64,000 nt of DNA from Arthrobacter sp. CDRTa11. Lineage in GTDB: Bacteria; Actinomycetota; Actinomycetes; Actinomycetales; Micrococcaceae. The stretch lies in NCBI RefSeq assembly GCF_026427775.1, contig NZ_CP044532.1, forward strand, positions 3,844,001 to 3,908,000. Direction: 5' to 3'. Positions 16,881-23,894 of this stretch are shown one piece after another. Below the pieces are notes generated by a model that was not told the DNA's origin, did no database searches, and saw only the letters and a list, made by a program, of their open reading frames with translations. Made by a program: the position numbers and the translations under genes. Position 1 is the stretch's first letter; each line of letters begins with the position of its first letter.

Positions 16881-17285
16881 TTGGTTTACGACGCTGCCCG
16901 CTTCCAGCGGGATGATGAGATGACGGCGTGGCACCGGGCCTCCGTTGCGGCCGGGGACAAGCGCATCCTGATGCGCACCAGGAAGGGTGAGCTTTACAGC
17001 TACGCCGCCGACGAAATCGGATTTGCAAGGGGATCCGGCGTGCAGTTCACCACGTGGTGGGGCATGCTGATAGGCGCCTCCATGATGCTGGGCATCGGTC
17101 TGATCGTCATCTGGGGTGTGCTGATCCTGCCCGCCGTTCTCGGAGGAGAGCCCCATTGGGGCGGGCTGTTCCTTGTTCTTTTGTCTGCGGGCGGATGTTG
17201 GCTTTTTCTCCACTACGCGGTGGCAGAGTACAGAGCACGGCAGCTGCGGCGGGCCCGGGGCGTTCCCGAGCCCGGTTCCAGGTGA
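16881..17285 (+). CDS. Two-helix membrane protein, paralogue-like
   Basis: 134 residues from a TTG at 16881 behind an AAGGAAC site. The soluble N-terminus (about 1-55) is followed by two hydrophobic helices (about 57-107) and a basic motif RQLRRARGVPEP at the C-terminus. The order of parts and the LRR-x-x-G-x-P-x-P ending match the membrane protein at 15983, suggesting a duplicated gene. It is the last gene of the WXG100-led cluster. Confidence 0.6.
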   Translation: MVYDAARFQRDDEMTAWHRASVAAGDKRILMRTRKGELYSYAADEIGFARGSGVQFTTWWGMLIGASMMLGIGLIVIWGVLILPAVLGGEPHWGGLFLVLLSAGGCWLFLHYAVAEYRARQLRRARGVPEPGSR

Positions 17286-17374
17286 CGGACCCGGCGGCGG
17301 TGCCGGCCGGCGTCGTGCCGTGCAGGTGACGTAACCAACTGCGGGCTGCCGGTCCGGGAGTCTAAACTGGACGA

Positions 17375-18505
17375 ATGACTACAGCAGCTACTCCGTCCGT
17401 TGGACTGGTCGGTTGGCGTGGCATGGTCGGTTCCGTCCTGATGCAGCGTATGCAGGACGAAGGCGACTTCGCCAACATCAACCCGGTATTTTTCTCCACC
17501 TCAAACGCGGGAGGTGCCGCCCCCGTTTTTGCTGACGGGGCAGGCAAGCTCGAGGACGCGTTCGACGTCGAGACGCTGGCGAAGCTGCCCATTATTGTGA
17601 CCGCCCAGGGCGGGGACTACACCAAGCGTGTCCACACCGAACTCCGGAGCCGGGGCTGGGACGGCCTCTGGATCGACGCCGCCTCCACCCTGCGCATGAG
17701 CGATGACTCCATCATTGTGCTGGACCCCATCAACCGGGACGTCATCGACAAGGGCCTGGTCAACGGCACCAAGGACTTCATCGGCGGCAACTGCACCGTG
17801 TCCTGCATGCTGATGGGCCTGGGCGGGCTGTTCAAGAACAACCTCGTCGAGTGGGGCACGTCCATGACCTACCAGGCTGCCTCCGGCGGCGGCGCCCGGC
17901 ACATGCGCGAGCTGCTCAGCCAGTTCGGGACCCTGAACGCAGAGGTCAGCAGCGAGCTGGACGATCCGGCGTCGGCCATCCTGGACATCGACCGCAAGGT
18001 CCTGGCCCACCAGCGCACGGGCATCGACGCCAGCCAGTTCGGTGTGCCCCTGGCCGGGTCCCTCATCCCCTGGATCGACGCAGACCTGGGCAACGGGCAG
18101 TCCAAGGAAGAGTGGAAGGCCGGGGTGGAGACCAACAAGATCCTGGGCACCTCCGAGGAAAACCACGTGATCATGGACGGGCTCTGCATTCGGATCGGCG
18201 CCATGCGTTCCCACTCCCAGGCTCTCACCCTCAAGCTCCGCGAGGACCTTTCCGTGGCCGAGATCGAGAAGATCGTGGCCGAGGACAACGAATGGGCCAA
18301 GGTCATTCCGAACTCCAAGGAAGCCTCGATGACCGGCCTGACTCCGGTTGCCGCCTCCGGCACGCTGGACATCCCGGTGGGCCGTATCCGCAAGCTCGAA
18401 ATGGGCCCGGAGTACATCAGCGCCTTCACCGTAGGCGACCAGCTCCTGTGGGGCGCCGCCGAGCCGCTGCGCCGCATGCTCAACATCGCCACGGGCACGC
18501 TCTAG
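17375..18505 (+). CDS. asd: Aspartate-semialdehyde dehydrogenase
   Basis: A 376-residue Asd that reduces aspartyl phosphate to aspartate semialdehyde, feeding lysine, diaminopimelate, threonine and methionine synthesis. The NADP-binding start [17 protein letters not shown] is the form typical of the E. coli-type enzyme, and catalytic Cys140 lies in IGGNCTVSC. Lysine kinase (lysC), often next to asd, is not in the window. A strong terminator hairpin follows at 18535-18594. Confidence 0.96.
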   Translation: MTTAATPSVGLVGWRGMVGSVLMQRMQDEGDFANINPVFFSTSNAGGAAPVFADGAGKLEDAFDVETLAKLPIIVTAQGGDYTKRVHTELRSRGWDGLWIDAASTLRMSDDSIIVLDPINRDVIDKGLVNGTKDFIGGNCTVSCMLMGLGGLFKNNLVEWGTSMTYQAASGGGARHMRELLSQFGTLNAEVSSELDDPASAILDIDRKVLAHQRTGIDASQFGVPLAGSLIPWIDADLGNGQSKEEWKAGVETNKILGTSEENHVIMDGLCIRIGAMRSHSQALTLKLREDLSVAEIEKIVAEDNEWAKVIPNSKEASMTGLTPVAASGTLDIPVGRIRKLEMGPEYISAFTVGDQLLWGAAEPLRRMLNIATGTL

Positions 18506-18534
18506 CCACACTTTCGGCCGACCGGGCCGGCAAG

Positions 18535-18594
18535 AACGGTCCTGGCCCGCAGGAACGGTGCTCCCCAGCATCGTTCAAGCGGGCCAGGACCGTT
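18535..18594. terminator. Long hairpin terminator after asd
   Basis: AACGGTCCTGGCCCGC (18535-18550) pairs perfectly with GCGGGCCAGGACCGTT (18579-18594). Inside it GAACGGTGCT pairs with AGCATCGTTC at nine of ten positions. A run of five T follows on the plus strand. It lies between convergent genes and can end both. Confidence 0.88.
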
Positions 18595-18600
18595 TTTGCG

Positions 18601-19428
18601 TCACGCGGACAGCCTCCGTGAGCGCTGAGCCATGGCAAGCAGCCTCCGCCTCAGCTCAGCCGGACGGTCCAGATCCTTCCATTTAAGCCGGAGGACCAGC
18701 CAGCCCTCCTCCACCAGAGCAATCTCGCGCTGGCGTTCTGCCAGAATCACCTCGTCCGTGGGTTTGTAGTCGAAGTACTTGGACCTGCCATCAAACTCGA
18801 TCACAATTCTGGTCACTTCGTCCGCAAAGTCAGCCCGGAAGAGGCCGCTCTTTGTCGCAATCTCCATCTGCGGGACGAAGCTGTGCAACCCCAGGGAGTG
18901 AAGCAGCAGCCGGGTCCTGGTTTCGCCCGCTGATTCGGACCGTCCATCCAAGGCAGCAAGCAGGTTGAGCGCACGCCGTCCTCCGCGCTTCACCGGGCTT
19001 TGGGCCAGGAGCTGTTCCATCCTGTCCAGGCCGGCGCCCTTTCTCAGTGCGTGGTCTCCGATCACGGCTGACTGTTCCAACGTGAGGATGCGGGCGCAGT
19101 CCAGGACAGTCCGCTCAAGACTGGTCACCTTGAACAGGCGGCCGTCCCCGGTCCGCAACGACGCAAGATCCCCGACGTCGAACCCCATCCTGTGCGTCCT
19201 GACGTCGGTCCCGGCGCTTTTGGACGAGTTCGCGTGCCCTGTAGTGACGTGGATAAGCGGACCCACGTCCCATACCTGGCACCCGTGCAGCCTGGCGGCG
19301 CTGACATGGCTGTAGCGCGAGAGGCCGCCTGTGGATTCGTAGTGCGCCTGGATGCGCAGCACGTCCCGTGTCCACGGCCTGTGTCGAGGCAACGGGAAAA
19401 GCGGGCCAGCGGGCATCCACGAGGTCAC
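18601..19428 (-). CDS. DUF559 endonuclease-domain protein, possibly N-truncated
   Basis: A 275-residue protein of the large actinobacterial family that joins an AbiEi-like N-terminal part (GGLSRYSHVSAARLHG, SLERTVLDCARILTLEQS) to a C-terminal DUF559 Vsr-like nuclease domain. The latter shows GLFRADFAD and VIEFDGRSKYF, the acidic residues of the PD-(D/E)xK fold. Family members usually start with a small wing-helix segment of about 40-50 residues that is missing here. The GTG at 19428 has no ribosome-binding site. An ATG at 19446 lies in another frame, so a frameshift or decayed 5' end is possible. Role unknown. Confidence 0.68.
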   Translation of the reverse strand: MTSWMPAGPLFPLPRHRPWTRDVLRIQAHYESTGGLSRYSHVSAARLHGCQVWDVGPLIHVTTGHANSSKSAGTDVRTHRMGFDVGDLASLRTGDGRLFKVTSLERTVLDCARILTLEQSAVIGDHALRKGAGLDRMEQLLAQSPVKRGGRRALNLLAALDGRSESAGETRTRLLLHSLGLHSFVPQMEIATKSGLFRADFADEVTRIVIEFDGRSKYFDYKPTDEVILAERQREIALVEEGWLVLRLKWKDLDRPAELRRRLLAMAQRSRRLSA

Positions 19429-19539
19429 GTATTTTGTCGGAGTTCATGCTCAAAGCCTGAGCGCGAGGCGGCAACCCTGGCTACAAACCGCTGACCTATG
19501 TGAACAACTCCCCTTCTCCGGGCGGCTCGTGTCGGGTAG

Positions 19540-19601
19540 GAGCGGTCCGGCCCCGCTCAAACGGTGTTGGCCCGCAGCGCTTTTGCGGGGCCGGGCCGCT
19601 C
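19540..19601. terminator. Hairpin downstream of the AlkZ-like gene
   Basis: GAGCGGTCCGGCCCCGC (19540-19556) and GCGGGGCCGGGCCGCTC (19585-19601) pair at 16 of 17 positions around a 28-base loop. It follows the minus-strand gene that stops at 19637. No T-run follows in that direction, so termination would rest on the stem alone or it may protect the RNA 3' end. Confidence 0.6.
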
Positions 19602-19636
19602 GTGCGGGGAAGGGCCGGGCAGGGCAGCAGGGAGGC

Positions 19637-20743
19637 TCAGCTCGCCAGGAACGCCAGGTACCGCTCCGCTGCCTTGCGCAAGGCCGCCTGCGCCCCGGGG
19701 CCGAGTGGTTTGGTCTCGTCGAAGAGTTCGGGCACGACGGCGGCGGCTGCCCCTTTGCCTTGGAGCGCCCACGTGCCAATCACCTCTCCTCCTGCGACGA
19801 CGGTCTTTTTGAAGACGCCGTTCCCTCCCGGGACGATCTTGCCAGCATGCTCAGGAGCCAGTACAAGGCTCCTGTCCTGGTAGCCAAGCAGGAACTCATC
19901 AAAGCCAGGAAGGAGCAGCATCGAGCGCGGGCCAGGAACACCGGCGTCGAGCAATGATGCGGTCTCCGGGGAGAGCCAAAAGCTGGTGCCGCCGTATTCC
20001 AGCTCCTGCAGGCTCCCACGGACGGCCTTAAACACCGCCCGGACCTCCGTCAGGGGAATCTGCGTCCACCAGGAAAAATCGCGCAATGTGGCCGGGCCGT
20101 GGCTGGTGAAGTATCTCACCATGAATTCAGCGATGGCCTCCTGCCGCTCCAGCTTCCTCGAAACCGGGATCCAATCATCGAAGGCCACCAGCAACTGCTG
20201 ATTCCCGGCGAGAGGCCCCTGCACCAGCCATGCGTGGCGGCAGAGGGTTCCCAAAATGTGGACTCCCCGCTGCCCCGTAGTGGGCTGCCCGGCCGCATCA
20301 AACACTGAGAACAGCTCGTTCCGGCTGACGGGTCCGCCGCCGGAAATACGCTCCAAGGCTATGTCGCGGCATTTCTCGATATCCGCCCTTGTGATGTCCA
20401 GTTCCCGGTGCCGCGCTGAGATGCTCTTGTTCAGGCGGTCGGCAGTGACTTCCAGCATCCACCGCAGATCCTCGGGCGCTACAAAATGCAGGGTTCCGCG
20501 CATGGGCCAGGACCGGACCACGCTGCCGTCGTCAATCGCCGCCCGCACGTCGCTCAGCCCGGCGCCGGGAACCCTGGCACCGGCCGCCCACATGGCCGCC
20601 AGCAGGTCCTGTGCCTGGCTCGCCGTCATCCAGCGAACCGCGTCGGCAACCGATCCGAATCCTTCACCCAGCAATCCCTGCGAGGCCAGCCGCAGCCTTC
20701 CCATGGTCTTGGGCGTAACCCTGTTTCCCGCCATCATCCCCAT
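19637..20743 (-). CDS. AlkZ-like winged-helix DNA glycosylase family protein
   Basis: A 368-residue protein of the HTH_42 family, which includes Streptomyces AlkZ and E. coli YcaQ, glycosylases that unhook interstrand crosslinks. The family's catalytic Q-x-Q/D motif is seen as QAQ at residues 43-45 (TASQAQDLL). Other conserved pieces are VRSWPMRGTLHFVAPEDLRW and the LLPGFDEFLLGYQDRS block with its Asp. The enzymatic role is inferred from the family. It stands alone, with a hairpin downstream. Confidence 0.82.
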   Translation of the reverse strand: MGMMAGNRVTPKTMGRLRLASQGLLGEGFGSVADAVRWMTASQAQDLLAAMWAAGARVPGAGLSDVRAAIDDGSVVRSWPMRGTLHFVAPEDLRWMLEVTADRLNKSISARHRELDITRADIEKCRDIALERISGGGPVSRNELFSVFDAAGQPTTGQRGVHILGTLCRHAWLVQGPLAGNQQLLVAFDDWIPVSRKLERQEAIAEFMVRYFTSHGPATLRDFSWWTQIPLTEVRAVFKAVRGSLQELEYGGTSFWLSPETASLLDAGVPGPRSMLLLPGFDEFLLGYQDRSLVLAPEHAGKIVPGGNGVFKKTVVAGGEVIGTWALQGKGAAAAVVPELFDETKPLGPGAQAALRKAAERYLAFLAS

Positions 20744-20866
20744 GCCCTCATCCTAGGGCTGCCAAAGCAGGCACCGCACCCAAGAATGAGGCTGGATGAG
20801 GCTGCATAGGGCTGGGTGCGGCGGCGCTGGTCAGGCACCCCCCACGGCTGCCTATAGGCTAAGACC

Positions 20867-21367
20867 ATGACTTTGGGGAGTTTGTGGCACTTGTTCGCGC
20901 GCGAAACAAAACTGTGGATGGCTGGCGGATCGGTGTCGGTCCTGGCCGGTGTTGTGCTGGGACTCCTCGCCGTTCCTGCCTTCCTGGCGGCGGGAACACC
21001 GGAGCTCGGTCTGCAGCTCCCCTCCCTGGTGCTGAGCCTCGGCGGAGGCTACGCCGTGGTGTTTCCCGGCCTCAGGGTAGCCCGCACCAAGGTCAGCATC
21101 TACCGAGGCTGGCGGCAGCACCCAGGCAGCGCCAAAGCCCTCTGGATTCTTTCCTACGCCGTGGGCATCATCGGCCTGGTGACCTGCATCCTGGCAGGCG
21201 GGATCAGTCCGTCCCTGCCCGGGCTCCTGGTGTGGGTCTTTATGGGTCCGTACCTCGCACTCTCCGGCTGGGCCTCGGCCTTGCTCGGAATGGCGGCGAA
21301 CGTCCGGCTCATGACAGGCATCGTGGACGCAAGGGATCCAACTCCGGCTAGAGGTCCAGCCCAATAA
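20867..21367 (+). CDS. Four-helix membrane protein, unknown function
   Basis: 166 residues with four to five hydrophobic helices and no known motif. ATG start; the upstream region is short and lacks a clear ribosome-binding site. Its last 20 bases overlap the 3' end of murB on the other strand (convergent). Confidence 0.6.
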   Translation: MTLGSLWHLFARETKLWMAGGSVSVLAGVVLGLLAVPAFLAAGTPELGLQLPSLVLSLGGGYAVVFPGLRVARTKVSIYRGWRQHPGSAKALWILSYAVGIIGLVTCILAGGISPSLPGLLVWVFMGPYLALSGWASALLGMAANVRLMTGIVDARDPTPARGPAQ

Positions 21368-22415
21368 GCAGCGGTTCCGGATGCAGTTCAATGCCAAAAC
21401 GTTCGACGACGCCGGCACGCACCTCGCGCGCGATGGCCACCATATCTTTGGCTTGCGCTGAGCCACGGTTGGTGATGGCCAGTGTGTGCTTGGTGGAGAG
21501 CGACGCCCGGCCGCCGGAGACGCTTCCTTCCTCCAGGCCATAGCCCTTGCCGAAGCCTGCCTGATCAATCAGCCAGGCGGCGGAGAGCTTCACCAGGCCG
21601 TCGCCGCCCGCAGGGTACTGAGGGGCGGAATCCGGGAGGACGCCAGTCCTGTCCGCGGCAACGATGGGGTTGGTGAAAAACGAACCCGTGGAGTAGGTGT
21701 CCCTGTCCGCGGGGTCCAGCACCATTCCCTTGGACGCCCGGAGCCGCAGCACCTCGCGGCGGACGTCGTTCGAGTAGGCCCGTTTTCCGGGCTCCACACC
21801 CAGGCAGCGGGCCAGCTCGGCATACCGGATGGGAGCGCTCATCCGCCCGAGGGGCAGTTGGAACTCCACGGTCAGCACCACGTAGCGGGGCGAACCGTTC
21901 ACGGTGGTCTGCTTCAGGATGGAATCCCGGTAGCCGAATTTCAGTTCCGAGTTGGTGAACGTCCGGACGGCATTCTTCGTCCGGTCCCAGGTCCGCACCG
22001 TGGCGATGGTCTGGGAAACGTCAGAGCCATAGGCGCCCACGTTCTGGACGGGCGTGGCGCCGGTGGCACCAGGAATCCCGGCAAGTGCCTCAATGCCAGA
22101 CCAGGCATGCAGCACCGCATGCTCCACCAGTGCGTCCCAGTTGTGTCCGGCCTGCACCACCACGGAAACCCCGCCGCAGGAATCCTCTGCGGTGACGATG
22201 AACCCCTCGGAAGCGATCTTGAGGACGGTCCCGGGGAATCCGTCGTCGGAAATCAGGAGGTTGGAGCCGCCACCAATGAGCAGCAGTTGCTCCCCCTGGG
22301 CATCCGCCGAGCGGACGGCCTCGATGATCTCAGCCTCGGTCCGGGCCTCGATGAACTTGCCCGCCGGGCCTCCGACGGCAGCCGTGGTCAAGTCTGAAAG
22401 CAATGTCTGGGTCAC
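21348..22415 (-). CDS. murB: UDP-N-acetylenolpyruvoylglucosamine reductase
   Basis: A 355-residue MurB that reduces UDP-GlcNAc-enolpyruvate to UDP-MurNAc with NADPH and FAD, an early cytosolic step of peptidoglycan synthesis. FAD-binding motifs LLIGGGSNLLISDDG and GIPGATGATPVQNVGAYG are present. SFFTNPIV carries the catalytic Ser that protonates the substrate, and a C-terminal HTLAITNRG block is seen. GTG start at 22415. It is downstream of two hot-dog dehydratase genes on the same strand with 44 bases between, so probably one transcript. Confidence 0.96.
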   Translation of the reverse strand: MTQTLLSDLTTAAVGGPAGKFIEARTEAEIIEAVRSADAQGEQLLLIGGGSNLLISDDGFPGTVLKIASEGFIVTAEDSCGGVSVVVQAGHNWDALVEHAVLHAWSGIEALAGIPGATGATPVQNVGAYGSDVSQTIATVRTWDRTKNAVRTFTNSELKFGYRDSILKQTTVNGSPRYVVLTVEFQLPLGRMSAPIRYAELARCLGVEPGKRAYSNDVRREVLRLRASKGMVLDPADRDTYSTGSFFTNPIVAADRTGVLPDSAPQYPAGGDGLVKLSAAWLIDQAGFGKGYGLEEGSVSGGRASLSTKHTLAITNRGSAQAKDMVAIAREVRAGVVERFGIELHPEPLLIGLDL

Positions 22416-22459
22416 CTGTCCACCCTAGCTCAGCGGAACGCTGCCGAACTTTGCCCGGC

Positions 22460-22897
22460 TCAGCTCAGCCTCACGATAGCCTGGGCCTTCATCAGCACTT
22501 TCTGGCCGGCAGAGACCACGGTGAGGTCCACGCGGGCGGTGCCGGCATCGGCGTCGAGCTTTCCAATGGCGCCGCTGACCTCGATGGTGGCCCCCGGCTC
22601 CGCTGTGCCGGTAGTGTCCGCCACCGGGACGGGTTTGGTGAAACGCGTCTGGAAATCGACGACGGCGGCAGGGTCCCCGGCCCAATCCGTCACCAACTGC
22701 ACGGCCGCCCCCATGGTGAACATCCCGTGGGCGATGACGCCGGGCAGCCCCACACTGGTGGCGAAGGCCTCGTTCCAGTGGATGGGATTGAAGTCCCCGG
22801 AGGCGCCCGCGTATTTGACCAGGTCCGTCCGGGTGACTTCGATGGTGCGGCTGCCGATCTCCTGGCCGGCACTGAGTTCGTGGAAACTGGGGCTCAT
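22460..22897 (-). CDS. MaoC-family hot-dog dehydratase, HadB-like
   Basis: 145 residues with the hydratase-2 motif GDFNPIHWNEAFA and GVIAHGMFTMG, which hold the catalytic Asp and His. Enzymes of this kind hydrate or dehydrate 3-hydroxyacyl thioesters. Two bases separate it from the gene upstream, which encodes a matching N-terminal hot-dog half. Together they resemble the mycobacterial HadA/HadB heterodimer. Substrate unknown; Micrococcaceae lack mycolic acids. Confidence 0.85.
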   Translation of the reverse strand: MSPSFHELSAGQEIGSRTIEVTRTDLVKYAGASGDFNPIHWNEAFATSVGLPGVIAHGMFTMGAAVQLVTDWAGDPAAVVDFQTRFTKPVPVADTTGTAEPGATIEVSGAIGKLDADAGTARVDLTVVSAGQKVLMKAQAIVRLS

Positions 22898-22899
22898 GG

Positions 22900-23367
22900 T
22901 TACTGTCCCTCTCCGCGGACCAGGATGGATGATGTGGCAGTAGCGACGCTCTCTCGGGCGTCATCGTTTGAGGCTGTAAGGGCGAAAATCTCCGAGCGGG
23001 TGGTAATCATGGCCCCGCCTCCCATGGCGCGGACGCCGTCCACGTGCAGCTCGGCCACCAGCCGGTCGCCGGCGATGATGGGCCGGTGATGGGTGAAGCG
23101 CTGGTCCGCATGGACCACGCGGGAAAAATCGATGCCGGACTCCGGATCCTCGATCAGCTGTGCGTCGGCGCGCTGCGCGATGATGATCGCGAACGTCGGC
23201 GGAGCCACCAGGTCGCTGTGCCCCAGGGCCTTGGCGGCCTCGACATCAAAGTGGGCGGGGTGGGTAGCCTTGACCGCTCGGGCGAACTCGCGGATTTTCT
23301 CGCGGCCGACGTCGTATACCTCTGCGGCAGGGTAGCTGCGGCCCTGCAGGTCCGGATTGATAGTCAT
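22900..23367 (-). CDS. FAS1-like/MaoC N-terminal dehydratase, HadA-like
   Basis: 155 residues from the ATG at 23367 (MTINPDLQGRSYPAAEV). It is a hot-dog domain protein of the UPF0336/HadA type, with REFARAVKATHPAHFDVEAAK and LVAPPTFAIII. It lacks the catalytic Asp-His motif of its neighbour, as HadA-type subunits do. A longer frame upstream (to 23442) is unlikely because it runs through AT-rich promoter DNA shared with the divergent ArsR gene. Confidence 0.82.
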   Translation of the reverse strand: MTINPDLQGRSYPAAEVYDVGREKIREFARAVKATHPAHFDVEAAKALGHSDLVAPPTFAIIIAQRADAQLIEDPESGIDFSRVVHADQRFTHHRPIIAGDRLVAELHVDGVRAMGGGAMITTRSEIFALTASNDDARESVATATSSILVRGEGQ

Positions 23368-23426
23368 GGCTTCAAGCCTATCGTTCCGTTGGGCGGCCCC
23401 CGGCAAAGCTACTTGCGGCCACTGAT

Positions 23427-23453
23427 ATGATGGAATCATCAATTCATCAATTC
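23427..23453. promoter_or_regulatory. AT-rich repeats ahead of arsR-sulP
   Basis: Tandem ATCAATTC copies occupy 23438-23445 and 23446-23453, preceded by the imperfect palindrome TGATGGAATCATCA. This AT-rich island in GC-rich DNA lies about 60 bases ahead of the ArsR-type regulator and 60 bases upstream of the HadA-like gene. It is a good candidate for the regulator's operator, inferred by position. Confidence 0.5.
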
Positions 23454-23513
23454 ACGCACAGCGACTCGGAAGTGGCGCTGCAGCCGCCGGCCTATCCCAT
23501 AGGGAGTTTCTCC

Positions 23514-23894
23514 ATGTTGTCCGCAGCCCAGGCTCCGCTATACGAGATCAAGGCCAACCTCTTTAAGGCCTTGGCGCACCCGGCCCGGATCCGGATCCTG
23601 GAGCTCCTGGCTGCCGCGCCTGGGAACACTGCGGCGGTCAGCTACCTTCTTGCTGAAACGGGCTTGGAGGCCTCCCATCTCTCCCAGCACCTCGCCACCC
23701 TCCGCAAGCACAAAGTGGTGACGTCGGTGCGGAGGGCCAACGCCGTAACGTACCGCCTGGCGCACCCCGGAATTGCGAAACTGCTGGCCATCGCGCGCAC
23801 CTTCCTGCTGGACAGTCTCGCTGAGTCAAACGAGCAGCTCCGGCTGGCGCAGGAGCTGCCGGCGGGGCACTTGCCCGAGATGTCCGCCTCGTGA
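23514..23894 (+). CDS. ArsR-family transcriptional regulator
   Basis: 126 residues from the ATG at 23514, which has GGGAG seven bases before it; upstream in-frame ATGs are less likely. The winged helix reads LFKALAHPARIRILELLAAA, then LEASHLSQHLATLRKHKVV and the wing VRRANAVTYRLAHPGI. No CxC metal site is present in helix 3, so it may not sense arsenite or cadmium. The GTG of the SulP gene overlaps its stop (GTGA), so it probably regulates that transporter. Confidence 0.88.
   Translation: MLSAAQAPLYEIKANLFKALAHPARIRILELLAAAPGNTAAVSYLLAETGLEASHLSQHLATLRKHKVVTSVRRANAVTYRLAHPGIAKLLAIARTFLLDSLAESNEQLRLAQELPAGHLPEMSAS

Noticed and set aside
17501..18571. 356-residue minus-strand frame opposite asd
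   Set aside because: Shadow of the conserved asd gene; no independent motif.
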